Shown here: positions 1-9,550 of the stretch, in pieces
Layout of the letters: each line of letters starts with the position of its first letter
Numbering within the stretch: position 1 is the stretch's first letter
Origin: Sulfuricurvum sp.
GTDB lineage: Bacteria > Campylobacterota > Campylobacteria > Campylobacterales > Sulfurimonadaceae
NCBI GenBank assembly: GCA_030696775.1
Contig: JAUYRN010000031.1
Location: forward strand, 248,001 to 312,000
Reading direction: 5' to 3'
Length of the DNA stretch: 64,000 bases
Notes under the pieces: generated by a model
What the model saw: the letters and a program-made list of their open reading frames with translations, nothing else
What the model was told of the DNA's origin: nothing
The model's database searches: none
Translations under genes and position numbers: made by a program

Positions 1-1
1 T

Positions 2-472
2 ATCCCCATCCAGCCTACCCTCACTCCCCCAATCAAGCCGGCACCTATTGTCCCACGTCCCGTGATACCTGTAGTACAAACGATTGCAAAAGCTCCTTCT
101 GTTGTTGCAACCCCAGCACCTGTTACACCGCCAAAAGTACTCGATGCTCCAAAAGCTCCTCCAGCACCGCCGCCTCCCGTCAATGTCGAAAAAGAATTTT
201 TAAACGCCCATTTAGGTGAAATTCGAGGATTATTGCTTCAAAATCTGAAATATCCAAAAATGGCACAAAAGTTAAAAATGCAAGGGGAAGTCCGGATTGC
301 GTTTACGTTGGGAGCCGATGGAAGCGTAGAGGATATTAAAATAATAGAGGGTTCAGGGTTTGATTTATTGGATGAAGATGCGCGAACACTGATTGAAAAA
401 ACCGCCTCTAAGTTTCCAAAACCTTCCAAATCGGTTCGGATCAGCGTTCCCTTGAGCTACGTACTGCGCTAA
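2..472 (+). CDS. TonB-family protein, C-terminal part (5' end outside window)
   Basis: The reading frame is open from base 2, so the GTG at 62 chosen by the ORF track is not a start; the gene begins before the window. What is visible is a proline/alanine-rich linker of about 70 residues followed by a TonB C-terminal domain, with the typical 'YPKMAQ' and 'GEVRIAFTLGADGSV' stretches and a final 'VPLSYVL' strand. TonB proteins span the periplasm and pass energy from ExbB/ExbD to outer-membrane receptors. The N-terminal membrane anchor cannot be seen, and exbB/exbD, if linked, would lie upstream. The assignment to the TonB family is firm. Which receptor it serves cannot be told. Confidence 0.85.
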   Translation: MPIQPTLTPPIKPAPIVPRPVIPVVQTIAKAPSVVATPAPVTPPKVLDAPKAPPAPPPPVNVEKEFLNAHLGEIRGLLLQNLKYPKMAQKLKMQGEVRIAFTLGADGSVEDIKIIEGSGFDLLDEDARTLIEKTASKFPKPSKSVRISVPLSYVLR

Positions 473-475
473 AGT

Positions 476-1216
476 TTATTCCAAAACCTTAGCAATACTG
501 TACTTCATATCTTCGTCAAGATTTTCCATATTGGCGAGCATCCATGACAGATACCCTTTATCCGACATCACAATCTCGCTGAGAGTTTTTCCCTTATGTT
601 TGCCGAACTTTAAAGGACGGGTAATCAATACAGGAGTTTGGGTCAGTTCGACCATCTTATCGATGGGATTTACATTACCGAAACGTTCAGTCAGTTTTTT
701 GCGTAGTTCCGTGAGAAAAAGCTTCAGTACTAATACATCACCGATAGCATCGTGCGCTTTGACAACGATTCCCAGAGCATCCGCTTCCGCTTGCTCGAGC
801 TTATACAACTCCAAGCGATAACGGAAAAACTGTAACCGATGCGCTTCCTCTTCATCAAAAAGGTGTTTGGCGCAACGCAGAGTATCGATCAGACGCATTT
901 TAGAGGTAAAATTTTCTTTTGCCAACATTCCCAAATCAAACGGTGCATTATGAATAATCATCACGTTATCGGGAGTATTTAACACTTCCAATGCCTTAAA
1001 TGCGGATGTTTCAACGCACGACGGCTTCCCTTCGATTTGATCAGGGGTGATACCGTGAACTTCCATCGCGCCGTATCCGATGGGGACAGGACTGGAGCAT
1101 AGGTCATTATGAACCTGAACGTTTTTACCGTCCAAAACCATAAAGCCAAGCTGTATTACACGATCATTCTCTCCGGCACCTGTTGTTTCGGTGTCTAAAA
1201 TGATGTATTTAGCCAT
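476..1216 (-). CDS. DEDDh 3'-5' exonuclease (DnaQ-like) with DUF3820 tail
   Basis: A 246-residue protein with an N-terminal exonuclease fold of the DNA polymerase III epsilon type. Exo I is 'DTETT' (D8, E10), Exo II is 'HNAPFD' (D94), and Exo III is 'HDAIGD' (H155, D160), so all five catalytic residues are present. The C-terminal residues from about 200 to 230 ('FGKHKGKTL') match the short DUF3820 domain that often follows such exonucleases. It is probably a nucleic-acid-trimming or repair exonuclease rather than the replicative proofreading subunit; in this group the polymerase-linked DnaQ is usually a different gene (inference). Its ATG overlaps the TAA of the upstream small acidic gene by one base (TAATG), so the two are co-translated. 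Confidence 0.85.
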   Translation of the reverse strand: MAKYIILDTETTGAGENDRVIQLGFMVLDGKNVQVHNDLCSSPVPIGYGAMEVHGITPDQIEGKPSCVETSAFKALEVLNTPDNVMIIHNAPFDLGMLAKENFTSKMRLIDTLRCAKHLFDEEEAHRLQFFRYRLELYKLEQAEADALGIVVKAHDAIGDVLVLKLFLTELRKKLTERFGNVNPIDKMVELTQTPVLITRPLKFGKHKGKTLSEIVMSDKGYLSWMLANMENLDEDMKYSIAKVLE

Positions 1217-1569
1217 TAATACTGGTCATCTTCTTTGTCAATATCAAACTCATCGTAATCGTCTTCGTCCTCTTCTTCCTCTTCATCGTATCCAAGGTCA
1301 TCCTCATCTTCGTCACCGCCCTCACGCATAGCCGTAAGTTCCGTATAAAGCTGCTCAGCCTCTTCTTCGTCAATCTCACCGCTTTCGAGCTCTTTGAGCA
1401 ACTCTTTGTATTCATCACGAAGCGCTTGCATGTCTTCGAGTTCTGCACGCTCTTGCACGGTTGCATCTTTAGCCGACGCGATTCCTTCAAACAGTTCGTC
1501 AATATGATCTTCAACATCGGGGATAAGTTCGGTTTGAATCAAATGTTTTAGTTGTGTAATATAAGCCAT
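1216..1569 (-). CDS. small acidic protein of unknown function
   Basis: A 117-residue protein that I do not recognise as a named family. The first 80 residues are helical-looking and charged. The last 30 are almost wholly Asp/Glu with Tyr ('EEEEEDEDDYDEF'). There is no signal peptide or membrane segment, so it should be cytoplasmic. The start is supported by an AAGGA ribosome site about six bases upstream, and the stop overlaps the start of the exonuclease gene. Such acidic tails are seen in proteins that mimic nucleic acid or bind basic partners, but that is only a suggestion here. The ORF track also lists a second minus frame over this region (1209-1517); it is a shadow. Confidence 0.7.
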   Translation of the reverse strand: MAYITQLKHLIQTELIPDVEDHIDELFEGIASAKDATVQERAELEDMQALRDEYKELLKELESGEIDEEEAEQLYTELTAMREGGDEDEDDLGYDEEEEEDEDDYDEFDIDKEDDQY

Positions 1570-1584
1570 GATAGTTCCTTGTAG

Positions 1585-1590
1585 TATAAT
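1585..1590 (+). promoter_or_regulatory. putative -10 box for the TolC/MFP/RND operon
   Basis: TATAAT preceded by TGTAG lies 33 bases before the ATG of the TolC-like gene, in the short gap between divergent genes. No good -35 box is seen at 17 bases, which is common in this phylum. Assigned from sequence likeness only. Confidence 0.4.
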
Positions 1591-1622
1591 GTCACAATTG
1601 TAGCAAAAGAAAAGAAAAATAA

Positions 1623-2846
1623 ATGAAATTACCCTTACTTTTATTGGTATCGCTTACACTTTATGCCGATACCTCACTCTCTTCCCTCATCGAATCCGCT
1701 CAACGCAATGAAAAAATCACAGCACTGGAACAACGTTCCCATGCAGCTGGTTTAAACTATCAAGCTACCAAAAGCTCCTATCTTCCTCGTGTTGATGGAT
1801 TTGGAAAAGGTGATTATGTCGATAACAAAGGGGGATTTGATGCCGCCCAAAGTTATAACACAGGAGTGAAGGCAGAAATCGTCCTTTTTGATGGGTTCAA
1901 ACGTGAAAATCGATTGGATGAGATTAAATCCCTCAAAAATTCCGCAAATTCCAACCTCGATGCAGGAAAAAAGGAGCTTTCGCTTAACGTCATAAAACGT
2001 TATTTTGAAATTCAAAACACTCTCGAAGAGATTCATACCTATTCGTTGACCCGAGATCAGCTCCAAGCGCAGCTAAAGCGTCTTGAAAAATTTCTAAGTG
2101 CCGGACTGGCAAGCGAAGATGCCCTGATGCGGATACGTTCAGAACTTGCTAATGCTGATTATGAGCTCGAAGATTTAGGCTATCAAAGCGATCGTCAAAA
2201 AGCTGATTTGGAAACCATCACCAATACCACTTTTACCGAACTTTCCCCTGCCAGCATCATCGAACCAAAATCCACACCCATTAAAGAACTCGATTTTCTG
2301 CAATCTCTGCGCTATTCGCGTGATGCTACCACCTATCAGGCACAGCAAAGTGATGTGGGATTTCTCCCGACTCTAAGTCTTGCAGATCAATACACGTTCT
2401 CACATTATGTGGATGATCCTATGGCGTCCATGAGAGTCAGTCATCAAAACAAACTAAGCCTCTCACTGACGGTCAATTTGCTCGATTTCAACATCATGTC
2501 TACCACCAAGCAAGCACTGATCGCCCAATCCAATGCACAAACCAATGACCTCACCTACGCGTCCAAAGAATCAGCAACAAACCTCGCAATGGCACAACGG
2601 TACATTGTCCGTTCTCACTCTCTTATCACCGCAGCTCAAAGCTCTTTTGATGCTTCACAAAAAACCTTTGAGGCGGTCAAACAAAAATACGAAGCACGCA
2701 TTGTCGATTACGTCACCTACCTCGATGCCCTTCGCTCACTTACAAACTCCACCAATCAACTAAGCCGCGCCAAACGTTCTCTCAATTATGCCTATGCAAC
2801 CTATTACTATTATGCGGGATTAGACCCGAAGGAGTTTGTACAATGA
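1623..2846 (+). CDS. TolC-family outer membrane efflux protein
   Basis: A 407-residue precursor with a short signal peptide (cleavage probably after 'LTLYA') and the long alternating helical pattern of the outer-membrane efflux protein family. There are two repeats, each with coiled-coil-like helices ('QLQAQLKRLEKFL' and 'FDASQKTFEAVKQKYEA'). TolC-type trimers form a channel through the outer membrane and a tunnel across the periplasm. The protein is a little shorter than E. coli TolC. The next gene starts inside its stop codon (ATGA), and the order outer-membrane channel, membrane fusion protein, RND pump is that of a complete tripartite exporter. The substrate cannot be deduced. Confidence 0.9.
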   Translation: MKLPLLLLVSLTLYADTSLSSLIESAQRNEKITALEQRSHAAGLNYQATKSSYLPRVDGFGKGDYVDNKGGFDAAQSYNTGVKAEIVLFDGFKRENRLDEIKSLKNSANSNLDAGKKELSLNVIKRYFEIQNTLEEIHTYSLTRDQLQAQLKRLEKFLSAGLASEDALMRIRSELANADYELEDLGYQSDRQKADLETITNTTFTELSPASIIEPKSTPIKELDFLQSLRYSRDATTYQAQQSDVGFLPTLSLADQYTFSHYVDDPMASMRVSHQNKLSLSLTVNLLDFNIMSTTKQALIAQSNAQTNDLTYASKESATNLAMAQRYIVRSHSLITAAQSSFDASQKTFEAVKQKYEARIVDYVTYLDALRSLTNSTNQLSRAKRSLNYAYATYYYYAGLDPKEFVQ

Positions 2847-3586
2847 AATATCTGTTCTCTTTTTTTCTCCTTATCACTTCATTAATGGGTGAAGAGATTT
2901 ATGCAACATTCGATGTTGTTGCCGCCAAAGAAGCCAATCTGGCACTCACTACTTCCGGTGTTGTCAAAACACTGCGTGTCGATGTCGGAAGTTATGTCAA
3001 AAAAGGGGATATTCTCCTCGAAATCGACAATGACAACCTTACCGCAAGCGTTGAGTTAGCCAAAGAGAGTCTTAAAAAAGCACAAATCGAAGAGCAGTTT
3101 GCAAAACAAACCTACGATCGGTACAAAAAAGTCGAAAGTGTGATTGACGCTGAACTTATGGATCAAAATACCCTTACGTATCGTAAATCCTCCGCAGCAC
3201 TCGGGGAAGCCAAAGCACAGCTACGCTACCAAAGCACCCTTGTTGAAAAAACACGTCTTTGTGCCCCGTTTAACGGTGTCATTTCCGAACGTAACATCGA
3301 ACTAGGCGATGGCGTAGGCGGCGGATCAATGCCTCTGTTTAAACTCATCAGCTCCCCCGATGTCAAACTCTTGGTTAGGTTCGATGAAAAATATCTCTCC
3401 CGTGTGAAAAAAGGGTCTGCCGTTCGCTATCGTATCGACGGAGAGAACCAATGGCGTAACGGACGTATTAGCAAGCTCTATCCGACAATCGATCCAAAAA
3501 CTCGTAAAGCAACCGCCGAAGTGCTCGCCTCCAAAATCGCTCCCGGGCTTTTTGGTGAAGCGTATATTATTGGAAAACAACTCTAG
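2843..3586 (+). CDS. membrane fusion protein (HlyD/AcrA family) of RND exporter
   Basis: A 247-residue periplasmic adaptor, short for the family (AcrA is near 400). It has an N-terminal signal peptide, a lipoyl-like half ('VVKTLRVDVGSYVKKGDILLEID'), a helical hairpin of about 60 residues, the second lipoyl half ('APFNGVISERNIELGDGV') and a beta-barrel region. The membrane-proximal domain seems reduced or absent. The protein would bridge the RND pump and the TolC-like channel. Its ATG overlaps the TolC-like stop by four bases. The pump gene follows after a 127-base gap that contains a palindromic repeat, so the three genes may still form one transcript. Confidence 0.88.
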   Translation: MKYLFSFFLLITSLMGEEIYATFDVVAAKEANLALTTSGVVKTLRVDVGSYVKKGDILLEIDNDNLTASVELAKESLKKAQIEEQFAKQTYDRYKKVESVIDAELMDQNTLTYRKSSAALGEAKAQLRYQSTLVEKTRLCAPFNGVISERNIELGDGVGGGSMPLFKLISSPDVKLLVRFDEKYLSRVKKGSAVRYRIDGENQWRNGRISKLYPTIDPKTRKATAEVLASKIAPGLFGEAYIIGKQL

Positions 3587-3617
3587 TAGCCTCTACTTTT
3601 AATAATGAAGTATTCCC

Positions 3618-3671
3618 GTCATTCCCGTGAAGACGGGAATCTAGCTGGATACCCGCCTACGCGAGTATGAC
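3618..3671. repeat. GTCATTCC...ATGAC palindromic repeat, copy 1
   Basis: The element begins GTCATTCCCGTG and ends ATGAC, with an inner hairpin (ATTCCCGTgaagACGGGAAT). Three related elements occur in this window, at 36345, 43811 and 49895, each with GTCATyCC at one end and GGAATGAC or a variant at the other. Such elements are common dispersed intergenic repeats in many proteobacteria. Here it separates the adaptor gene from the pump gene of an exporter operon. Confidence 0.7.
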
Positions 3672-3713
3672 AAACATCAGCTATTCAAGATTAGAAATCA
3701 GCAAGGAATCAAA

Positions 3714-6700
3714 ATGTATAAATTTGCCATCAACCGTCCTATAACGACGTTAATGCTCGTCATGAGCTTTATCGTTTTTGGTCTTATTTCATTTCGTGCT
3801 ATGCCCGTTGCCCTCTTCCCGAATATCGATTTTCCCATTGTCACAATACAAACCTCGTATCCGGGTGCCGATCCTGAAACCGTAGAATCCAAAGTCACCG
3901 ATAAAATCGAAGAAGCCGTTTCCGGAATCGATGGAATCGACAAGCTGATTTCTACAAGCTACGAAGGTTTAAGCGTTGTCACCGTTCAGTTTGAGCTCAC
4001 CAAAGACATTGAAGAGGCCGCCAACGATGTTCGCGACAAAGTAGGAACCATCAATCTTGACAGTGATATTGAATCTCCTATTGTCCAAAAAGTAAGTGTT
4101 TCAGGCGCTGCTTCTATCAAACTGTTTGTGAGTACCAAAACAGGGGACACCGTTGCTTTGATGCGTTTAGCCGATGAAAAAATAAAACCGAAGCTACAGC
4201 GTATTGAAGGTGTTGCAAATGTTAAGATTGTAGGATATCGTGATCGTGAAATCCGTATCTTTACCGACCCATACCTCCTCAACAAATACGGCATCTCCTC
4301 TGCAGAGCTCCAACGTCTTATTGCACGTGAAAATGTCCGCTCTGGCGGTGGAAAACTTATTTCGGATAAAAATGAACTGGTTCTTAAAACCCGAAGTGAT
4401 GCCACAAGCATCGATGATCTCAAAAAGCTCCTCATTGCTCCGGGATTACGACTGGAAGATGTTGCCCGTGTCGAAGACGGCCTCAAAGATGCGAAAAGCT
4501 ATTCCGCGTACAATGGACATGAAGGTGTACTGCTGGAAATACAAAAAATTTCAGGTGCTAACGATTTAGAAGTGATCAAAGGGGTCAAAAAAGTGATGCC
4601 AGAATTGGTGGTGTTAGCCTCCAAAAACCACACGTTACAACTCGTCGAAGATCAATCCAATAAAATTCTCGTCAATATCGATAACGTAAAATTCGACCTC
4701 CTCTTCGGTGCATTTTTAGCGGTGCTCATCGTCTTTTTCTTTTTGCGTAATCTCACGGCAACCCTCATCTCTGCCCTTGCTATTCCAACCTCGATCATCG
4801 GAACCTTTGCCCTCATAGATGCACTGGGCTATGATCTAAACCGGCTTACTCTCATTGGTTTGACCCTTGCTATCGGGATCTTTATCGATGATGCGATTGT
4901 CATCATCGAAAACATTTCTAAAAAAATGGAGTCAGGAATGGAGCCGTTCCAAGCCTCTTTTGAAGGGGTAAAAGAGGTCGCTTTTTCAGTTTTGGCGATT
5001 TCTGCGATGTTGCTTGCGGTGTTTGTCCCCGTCGCTTTTATGGGAGGAATTGTCGGAAAATTCTTTAACTCGTTTGCCATGACCGTAGCATCGGGAGTTC
5101 TTATCTCCTATTTTGTCGCCATCATGTTTATCCCTACCCTAGGAGCACGACTTCTAAACGGTAAAGAAAATGCTTTTTGGGAAAAAACGGAACCGATGTT
5201 TCAAAAAGTAGATCAAGCGTACCGAAAACTTTTAGCCTTTTTACTCCGTTTCAAAATCACAACGCTCATCGTTGTCCTTGCGGTGCTTATTTTCTCTTTT
5301 TCTCTCGCAGGTAAAGTAGGAGGAACCTTTGTCCCGATGGAAGATATGTCTGAAATGCGCGTCATGGTCAAAGCTCCGGTAGGAATATCACTCGAAGCCA
5401 TGAAAAAAGAGATGGCACCGCTGGTAAGCACCTTGCAAAAAGACAAACGAATTGAGACAGTCGTCTTAACCATCGGCTACAATCCAGCGAAAGAGGCCCA
5501 CAAAGCGATGATTTACGCCAAACTGCTTCCGGTTGAACAACGCGAAGGACTTGAAGCTATTATCGCATCGTATCGCGATACATTCAAAATTTATTCTCAT
5601 CTCATCATCAGTGTTGAAGATGTCCCACCTATCGATACGGGTGAGAGCAATGCCCCAATCCAGGTCGTCCTCACGGGAGCGGATCTCAAAGTTCTGGAAA
5701 CCAAATCAGCCGCACTGATGAAATTGCTAAAAGACAGCAACGGGACGACCGACAATGACAGCGATTTTGAACCGGGAAAACCGGAAGTTCGTATCACCAT
5801 TAATCGAGAAAGCGCTCAACGCCTTGGAATTACCGCTCAAGCGATTTCCAATGCCATTAATGCCTCCTACTCCAGCGACAGTGCCATCTCAAATTTTGAG
5901 CAGGAAGGTCGCCAATTTGATATAACACTTCGAAATGCAGATCAATACCGCAAAACTGTCGACGATCTCAAAAAGATACAAATCCCAAGCTCTACAGGAG
6001 AATTGATCTCGCTTGACGGTCTGGTTAATCTTGAAACAACTCAAGGAACGGCATCCATCAACCGTTTTGATCGCGAGCGCAAAATTTTAGTCACCTCAAA
6101 CCTTGACGGTGCGCCGTTGGATTCCATCGTCACAATGATCGATTCCAAACTCCCATCTATGCTGGGTGAAGGATACCACTATCGATATACAGGAGACATT
6201 GAACGGATGCAGGAGACGATTTCGGCATTTGGATTTACGGTAGGCTTAGCAGTCATTTTAATCTATCTCATCCTTGCCGCGCTCTATGAATCGCTTATTC
6301 AGCCTCTTATCATCATGGTTGCTATGCCGCTGAGTTTTACTGGTGTTATCCTTGCTCTGTATCTCACTGGAAATCCTTTTAGTATCTTTGTCATGATCGG
6401 GATTATTTTGTTACTGGGAATGGTCGGAAAGAATGCAATTTTAGTCGTCGATTTTGCCAATACCGCAATCAAGAATGGCAAATCGGTCAACGATGCACTC
6501 TTGGAAGCAGGAGAAAAACGGCTGCGCCCTATTCTGATGACCACATTTGCCATGATCTTTGCCATGCTTCCCCTCGCCCTTGCCGGTGGCGCAGGTCATG
6601 AAAGCAATGCCCCTATGGCGATTGCTATCATCGGAGGACTTATCAGTTCGACACTACTTGCATTGTTCATCGTTCCAATACTGTATCGCATTATGTACCC

Positions 6701-6746
6701 ACTGGATGCATGGCTACGTCGTCATTATGAGAGAGAACTCTTATGA
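3714..6746 (+). CDS. RND-family efflux pump, inner membrane subunit (AcrB/MexB-like)
   Basis: A 1010-residue protein with the full RND plan: one N-terminal membrane helix, a large periplasmic loop, five helices, a second loop and a second helix bundle. The proton-relay aspartates are present in helix 4 ('IFIDDAIVIIENIS') and the matching lysine in helix 10 ('MVGKNAILVVDF'), so it should be an active H+ antiporter of the hydrophobe/amphiphile type. The substrate is unknown. The preceding adaptor and TolC-like genes complete the exporter. Its 3' end overlaps the 3' end of the convergent GGDEF/EAL gene by 22 bases, leaving no room for a conventional terminator between them. Confidence 0.92.
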   Translation: MYKFAINRPITTLMLVMSFIVFGLISFRAMPVALFPNIDFPIVTIQTSYPGADPETVESKVTDKIEEAVSGIDGIDKLISTSYEGLSVVTVQFELTKDIEEAANDVRDKVGTINLDSDIESPIVQKVSVSGAASIKLFVSTKTGDTVALMRLADEKIKPKLQRIEGVANVKIVGYRDREIRIFTDPYLLNKYGISSAELQRLIARENVRSGGGKLISDKNELVLKTRSDATSIDDLKKLLIAPGLRLEDVARVEDGLKDAKSYSAYNGHEGVLLEIQKISGANDLEVIKGVKKVMPELVVLASKNHTLQLVEDQSNKILVNIDNVKFDLLFGAFLAVLIVFFFLRNLTATLISALAIPTSIIGTFALIDALGYDLNRLTLIGLTLAIGIFIDDAIVIIENISKKMESGMEPFQASFEGVKEVAFSVLAISAMLLAVFVPVAFMGGIVGKFFNSFAMTVASGVLISYFVAIMFIPTLGARLLNGKENAFWEKTEPMFQKVDQAYRKLLAFLLRFKITTLIVVLAVLIFSFSLAGKVGGTFVPMEDMSEMRVMVKAPVGISLEAMKKEMAPLVSTLQKDKRIETVVLTIGYNPAKEAHKAMIYAKLLPVEQREGLEAIIASYRDTFKIYSHLIISVEDVPPIDTGESNAPIQVVLTGADLKVLETKSAALMKLLKDSNGTTDNDSDFEPGKPEVRITINRESAQRLGITAQAISNAINASYSSDSAISNFEQEGRQFDITLRNADQYRKTVDDLKKIQIPSSTGELISLDGLVNLETTQGTASINRFDRERKILVTSNLDGAPLDSIVTMIDSKLPSMLGEGYHYRYTGDIERMQETISAFGFTVGLAVILIYLILAALYESLIQPLIIMVAMPLSFTGVILALYLTGNPFSIFVMIGIILLLGMVGKNAILVVDFANTAIKNGKSVNDALLEAGEKRLRPILMTTFAMIFAMLPLALAGGAGHESNAPMAIAIIGGLISSTLLALFIVPILYRIMYPLDAWLRRHYERELL

Positions 6747-9550
6747 CGTATCAAAAATAACTCAAACGCTTTTTCATCAAGCGGGCGGGCGTACATATAT
6801 CCTTGCCCTTGCATGCATCCTGTCTCTTTTAAAAATTTTGCCTGAGCATCTTCTTCAATACCCTCAGCGATAGTGATAAATCCAAAGACATCTGCCATAG
6901 CAATAATCGCTTTGACAATCGCACTGTCCTGCTCATTTTCAGGAAGTCCACTTACAAAAGACTGATCGATTTTAAGCTTATCGATCGGAAATGTTTTAAG
7001 ATAGCTCAAACTCGAATAACCTGTACCAAAATCATCAATCGCGATCTCAATACCTAACGCTTTTAAAGCAATAAGCTTTTCCCCTAACACGCTTGGATTA
7101 CTCATCAACACGCTTTCCGTGATCTCTAATTCAACGTATTGGGGCTCAAGCATACTCTCATTTATAATTCGAAAAATCGTCTCTACTGTATCCGGAAGTT
7201 TAAACTGCTTCCCCGATACATTGACGGATATTCTTCCTGGAAAAAGGCCCTCTTCCTTCCACTTCTTTACCGCAGTGCACGATTGCAGCAATACCTCTTC
7301 GCCTATGGGAATAATGAGATTACTGCTCTCTGCAAGAGGAATAAATACATCTGGTGCAACGATTCCCAATGTTGGGTGCTGCCATCGTACCAATGCTTCC
7401 GCTCCGCAAACAGCTCCCGTTAAAAGATCCACTTGAGGCTGATAATAAACAACAAACTCCTTCTCCTCTATCGCACGACGCAGCTCCCTTTCCATCAAGA
7501 CTCGCTCTAGCAACCGTACACTCATCTCATGTGTAAAAAAACAATAATTATTCTTACCCATCTCTTTTGCTTGGTGCAGTGCAATATCTGCATTTTTTAA
7601 CAATGTTTCGCCACTCTCAGCATCGTCTGGATAGAGAGAAATTCCGATACTGACGCTCAGTTTTAGCGCCCCGACAGGCGTATCAATCGGTGCTTTAAAA
7701 AATTCCATGATCTTTTCTAAAGTACGTTCGCATTCAGTAGTTTTTTGAATCTTTTCGAGAAGAAAAACAAACTCATCTCCCCCAATGCGACTAATCGTAT
7801 CATCACGACGTATCAACCCAGCCAGCCTGGAAGCTACTTGTTTGATAAGAAAATCTCCTATACTGTACCCATACGATTCATTAATGTCTTTAAAGTTATC
7901 GATGTCAACATACAACAAAATAAGCTTTGTTTTTTCACGCTGGGCTCGCTGTAGAGAATGTTCAAGTCTTGCACTCAAAAGCAGACGATTTGGCAATTCA
8001 GTGAGCGTATCATAATGGGCTATTCGATCAAGTTCTTTCTCTGACTCTTGAATTTTTGTAATGTCTTCGCCGGATGAAAACGTTCCGGTAATTACTCCGC
8101 TAGAATCTCGCAGAAGTGCATTGTGCCATGCAATCATGCGCATTTCTCCACTGGCCGTACGTACCGCATTTTCATAATATTCTACTATCTCTTTTTTTCC
8201 CTCTATGATGTCGGTAAAAAATGTTTTGGTTTGTAGTATTTCTTCCTTCGCCACAAAGGTATTGAACCAATTTTTTCCAATAGCTTCCTCTTTTGTTACC
8301 CCCAGTATCTCACATCCCTTGGGGTTCAGAAGCACTATTGTTCCCTCTCCATCCAATGCCAGACATATTACCGATGTTACATCCAAATAAAGTCTGCTTT
8401 TTTCTTTTTCCAGCTCTATCGTATGCGTCAATGACATAGAAAGCTCTTCATTCAGGCGTACAAAATCACTAATATCATTCAAAAAAAGTTTCAAGATTGA
8501 TTTACTATTTACTTCTGCTTCCATAAGCGTTAGCTCATAGATCCGTCCTTTTACCTCGATTCTTTCATGCTCAACACCTCGATTTACTCTAAACGAATCC
8601 ATAATGCGATTCCAATTTTCCGATCCAAGCATTCGCGATACACTATCATCTATTTTGACTTGAAAATTCAACATTGCTTCCGCATTTAGCCATTTGATAA
8701 TTTGTATTTCTCCCAAATCAACTATCTCACAAAACGCAAGCCCCAAAAGATTATACGTTGCTCGAGCATCACGAAGCTTCGCTTCAAGAGTCACTTCAAG
8801 TGAAGTGGTATAACTTAAGAGCAAGTCCTTTTCATTCAAAATATAAATGTCTTCTTCCCGATAGACTACTAAATGATGAATTTTTTTCTCTCTCATCATT
8901 TCAACAGCATTATGTATCTTCTCATCTGCCCCAGTACTGATAATGGACGTATGCATACACGTCGAAATCAACTCACTGCTTGGAAGATTTTGATATACAA
9001 ATTTTAATATATCTTTTTCGGTCACAACGCCAAGTGTTTTAGTCTGGCCCATCACCAGTAATACATCACGATGCTCATCTCGCATGAGACGAATCGCTTC
9101 TTCGATCGTAGCATTATCATTGATTGCTACTGCACGGTTTCGCTCGTGAAGACACTGCGATATTTCATTAGTAGAATGAAGGTTGTTTTCATAGTAGCGA
9201 AGAATATCATTTTGCATAAGCGTACCGATATAATGATCATTTTCATCAATCAACACAATGCGGCGTATTTCATAATCAATCATCATTTCAACGGCCATAT
9301 CCAGAGGACGATCATTATGAATGGCTATGATAGGATATGTAGCAAACTCTATTGCCTTGCTTTCTCGTTGTATCCCTGACGCATATAGCTCTATAATATT
9401 TTTAAGAGTCAAAATTCCTATCGCGATGGAACCGTCTAATAATACGATATGACTCTCTTGTTCTTGTTCCATTCGTTCAATCGCATCACCTAACGACGCT
9501 TCTATACTCAAATGGTCATTAGTATAGACAACAAGATTACTCAATAACAT
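6725..9550 (-). CDS. CBS(x4)-PAS-GGDEF-EAL cyclic-di-GMP turnover protein
   Basis: A 941-residue protein with no membrane segment. Residues 1-250 hold two tandem pairs of CBS motifs, which usually bind adenine nucleotides. Next come about 250 residues with two PAS-like parts (the second near 395-510, ending in a PAC-like segment). A GGDEF domain has its signature at residues 590-594 and an RxxD inhibitory site just before it (RRDD, five residues upstream). An EAL domain has E718-A-L and 'DFGTGYSS'. Both catalytic signatures are intact, so it may both make and break cyclic-di-GMP, with adenine nucleotides and a PAS ligand as possible inputs (inference). The ATG has a GAGGA site. It appears to be a single-gene unit. 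Confidence 0.9.
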   Translation of the reverse strand: MLLSNLVVYTNDHLSIEASLGDAIERMEQEQESHIVLLDGSIAIGILTLKNIIELYASGIQRESKAIEFATYPIIAIHNDRPLDMAVEMMIDYEIRRIVLIDENDHYIGTLMQNDILRYYENNLHSTNEISQCLHERNRAVAINDNATIEEAIRLMRDEHRDVLLVMGQTKTLGVVTEKDILKFVYQNLPSSELISTCMHTSIISTGADEKIHNAVEMMREKKIHHLVVYREEDIYILNEKDLLLSYTTSLEVTLEAKLRDARATYNLLGLAFCEIVDLGEIQIIKWLNAEAMLNFQVKIDDSVSRMLGSENWNRIMDSFRVNRGVEHERIEVKGRIYELTLMEAEVNSKSILKLFLNDISDFVRLNEELSMSLTHTIELEKEKSRLYLDVTSVICLALDGEGTIVLLNPKGCEILGVTKEEAIGKNWFNTFVAKEEILQTKTFFTDIIEGKKEIVEYYENAVRTASGEMRMIAWHNALLRDSSGVITGTFSSGEDITKIQESEKELDRIAHYDTLTELPNRLLLSARLEHSLQRAQREKTKLILLYVDIDNFKDINESYGYSIGDFLIKQVASRLAGLIRRDDTISRIGGDEFVFLLEKIQKTTECERTLEKIMEFFKAPIDTPVGALKLSVSIGISLYPDDAESGETLLKNADIALHQAKEMGKNNYCFFTHEMSVRLLERVLMERELRRAIEEKEFVVYYQPQVDLLTGAVCGAEALVRWQHPTLGIVAPDVFIPLAESSNLIIPIGEEVLLQSCTAVKKWKEEGLFPGRISVNVSGKQFKLPDTVETIFRIINESMLEPQYVELEITESVLMSNPSVLGEKLIALKALGIEIAIDDFGTGYSSLSYLKTFPIDKLKIDQSFVSGLPENEQDSAIVKAIIAMADVFGFITIAEGIEEDAQAKFLKETGCMQGQGYMYARPLDEKAFELFLIRHKSSLS

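Noticed and set aside
1209-1517. 102-residue minus-strand ORF
   Set aside because: Shadow frame of the small acidic protein and its coupling to the exonuclease; no own ribosome site.
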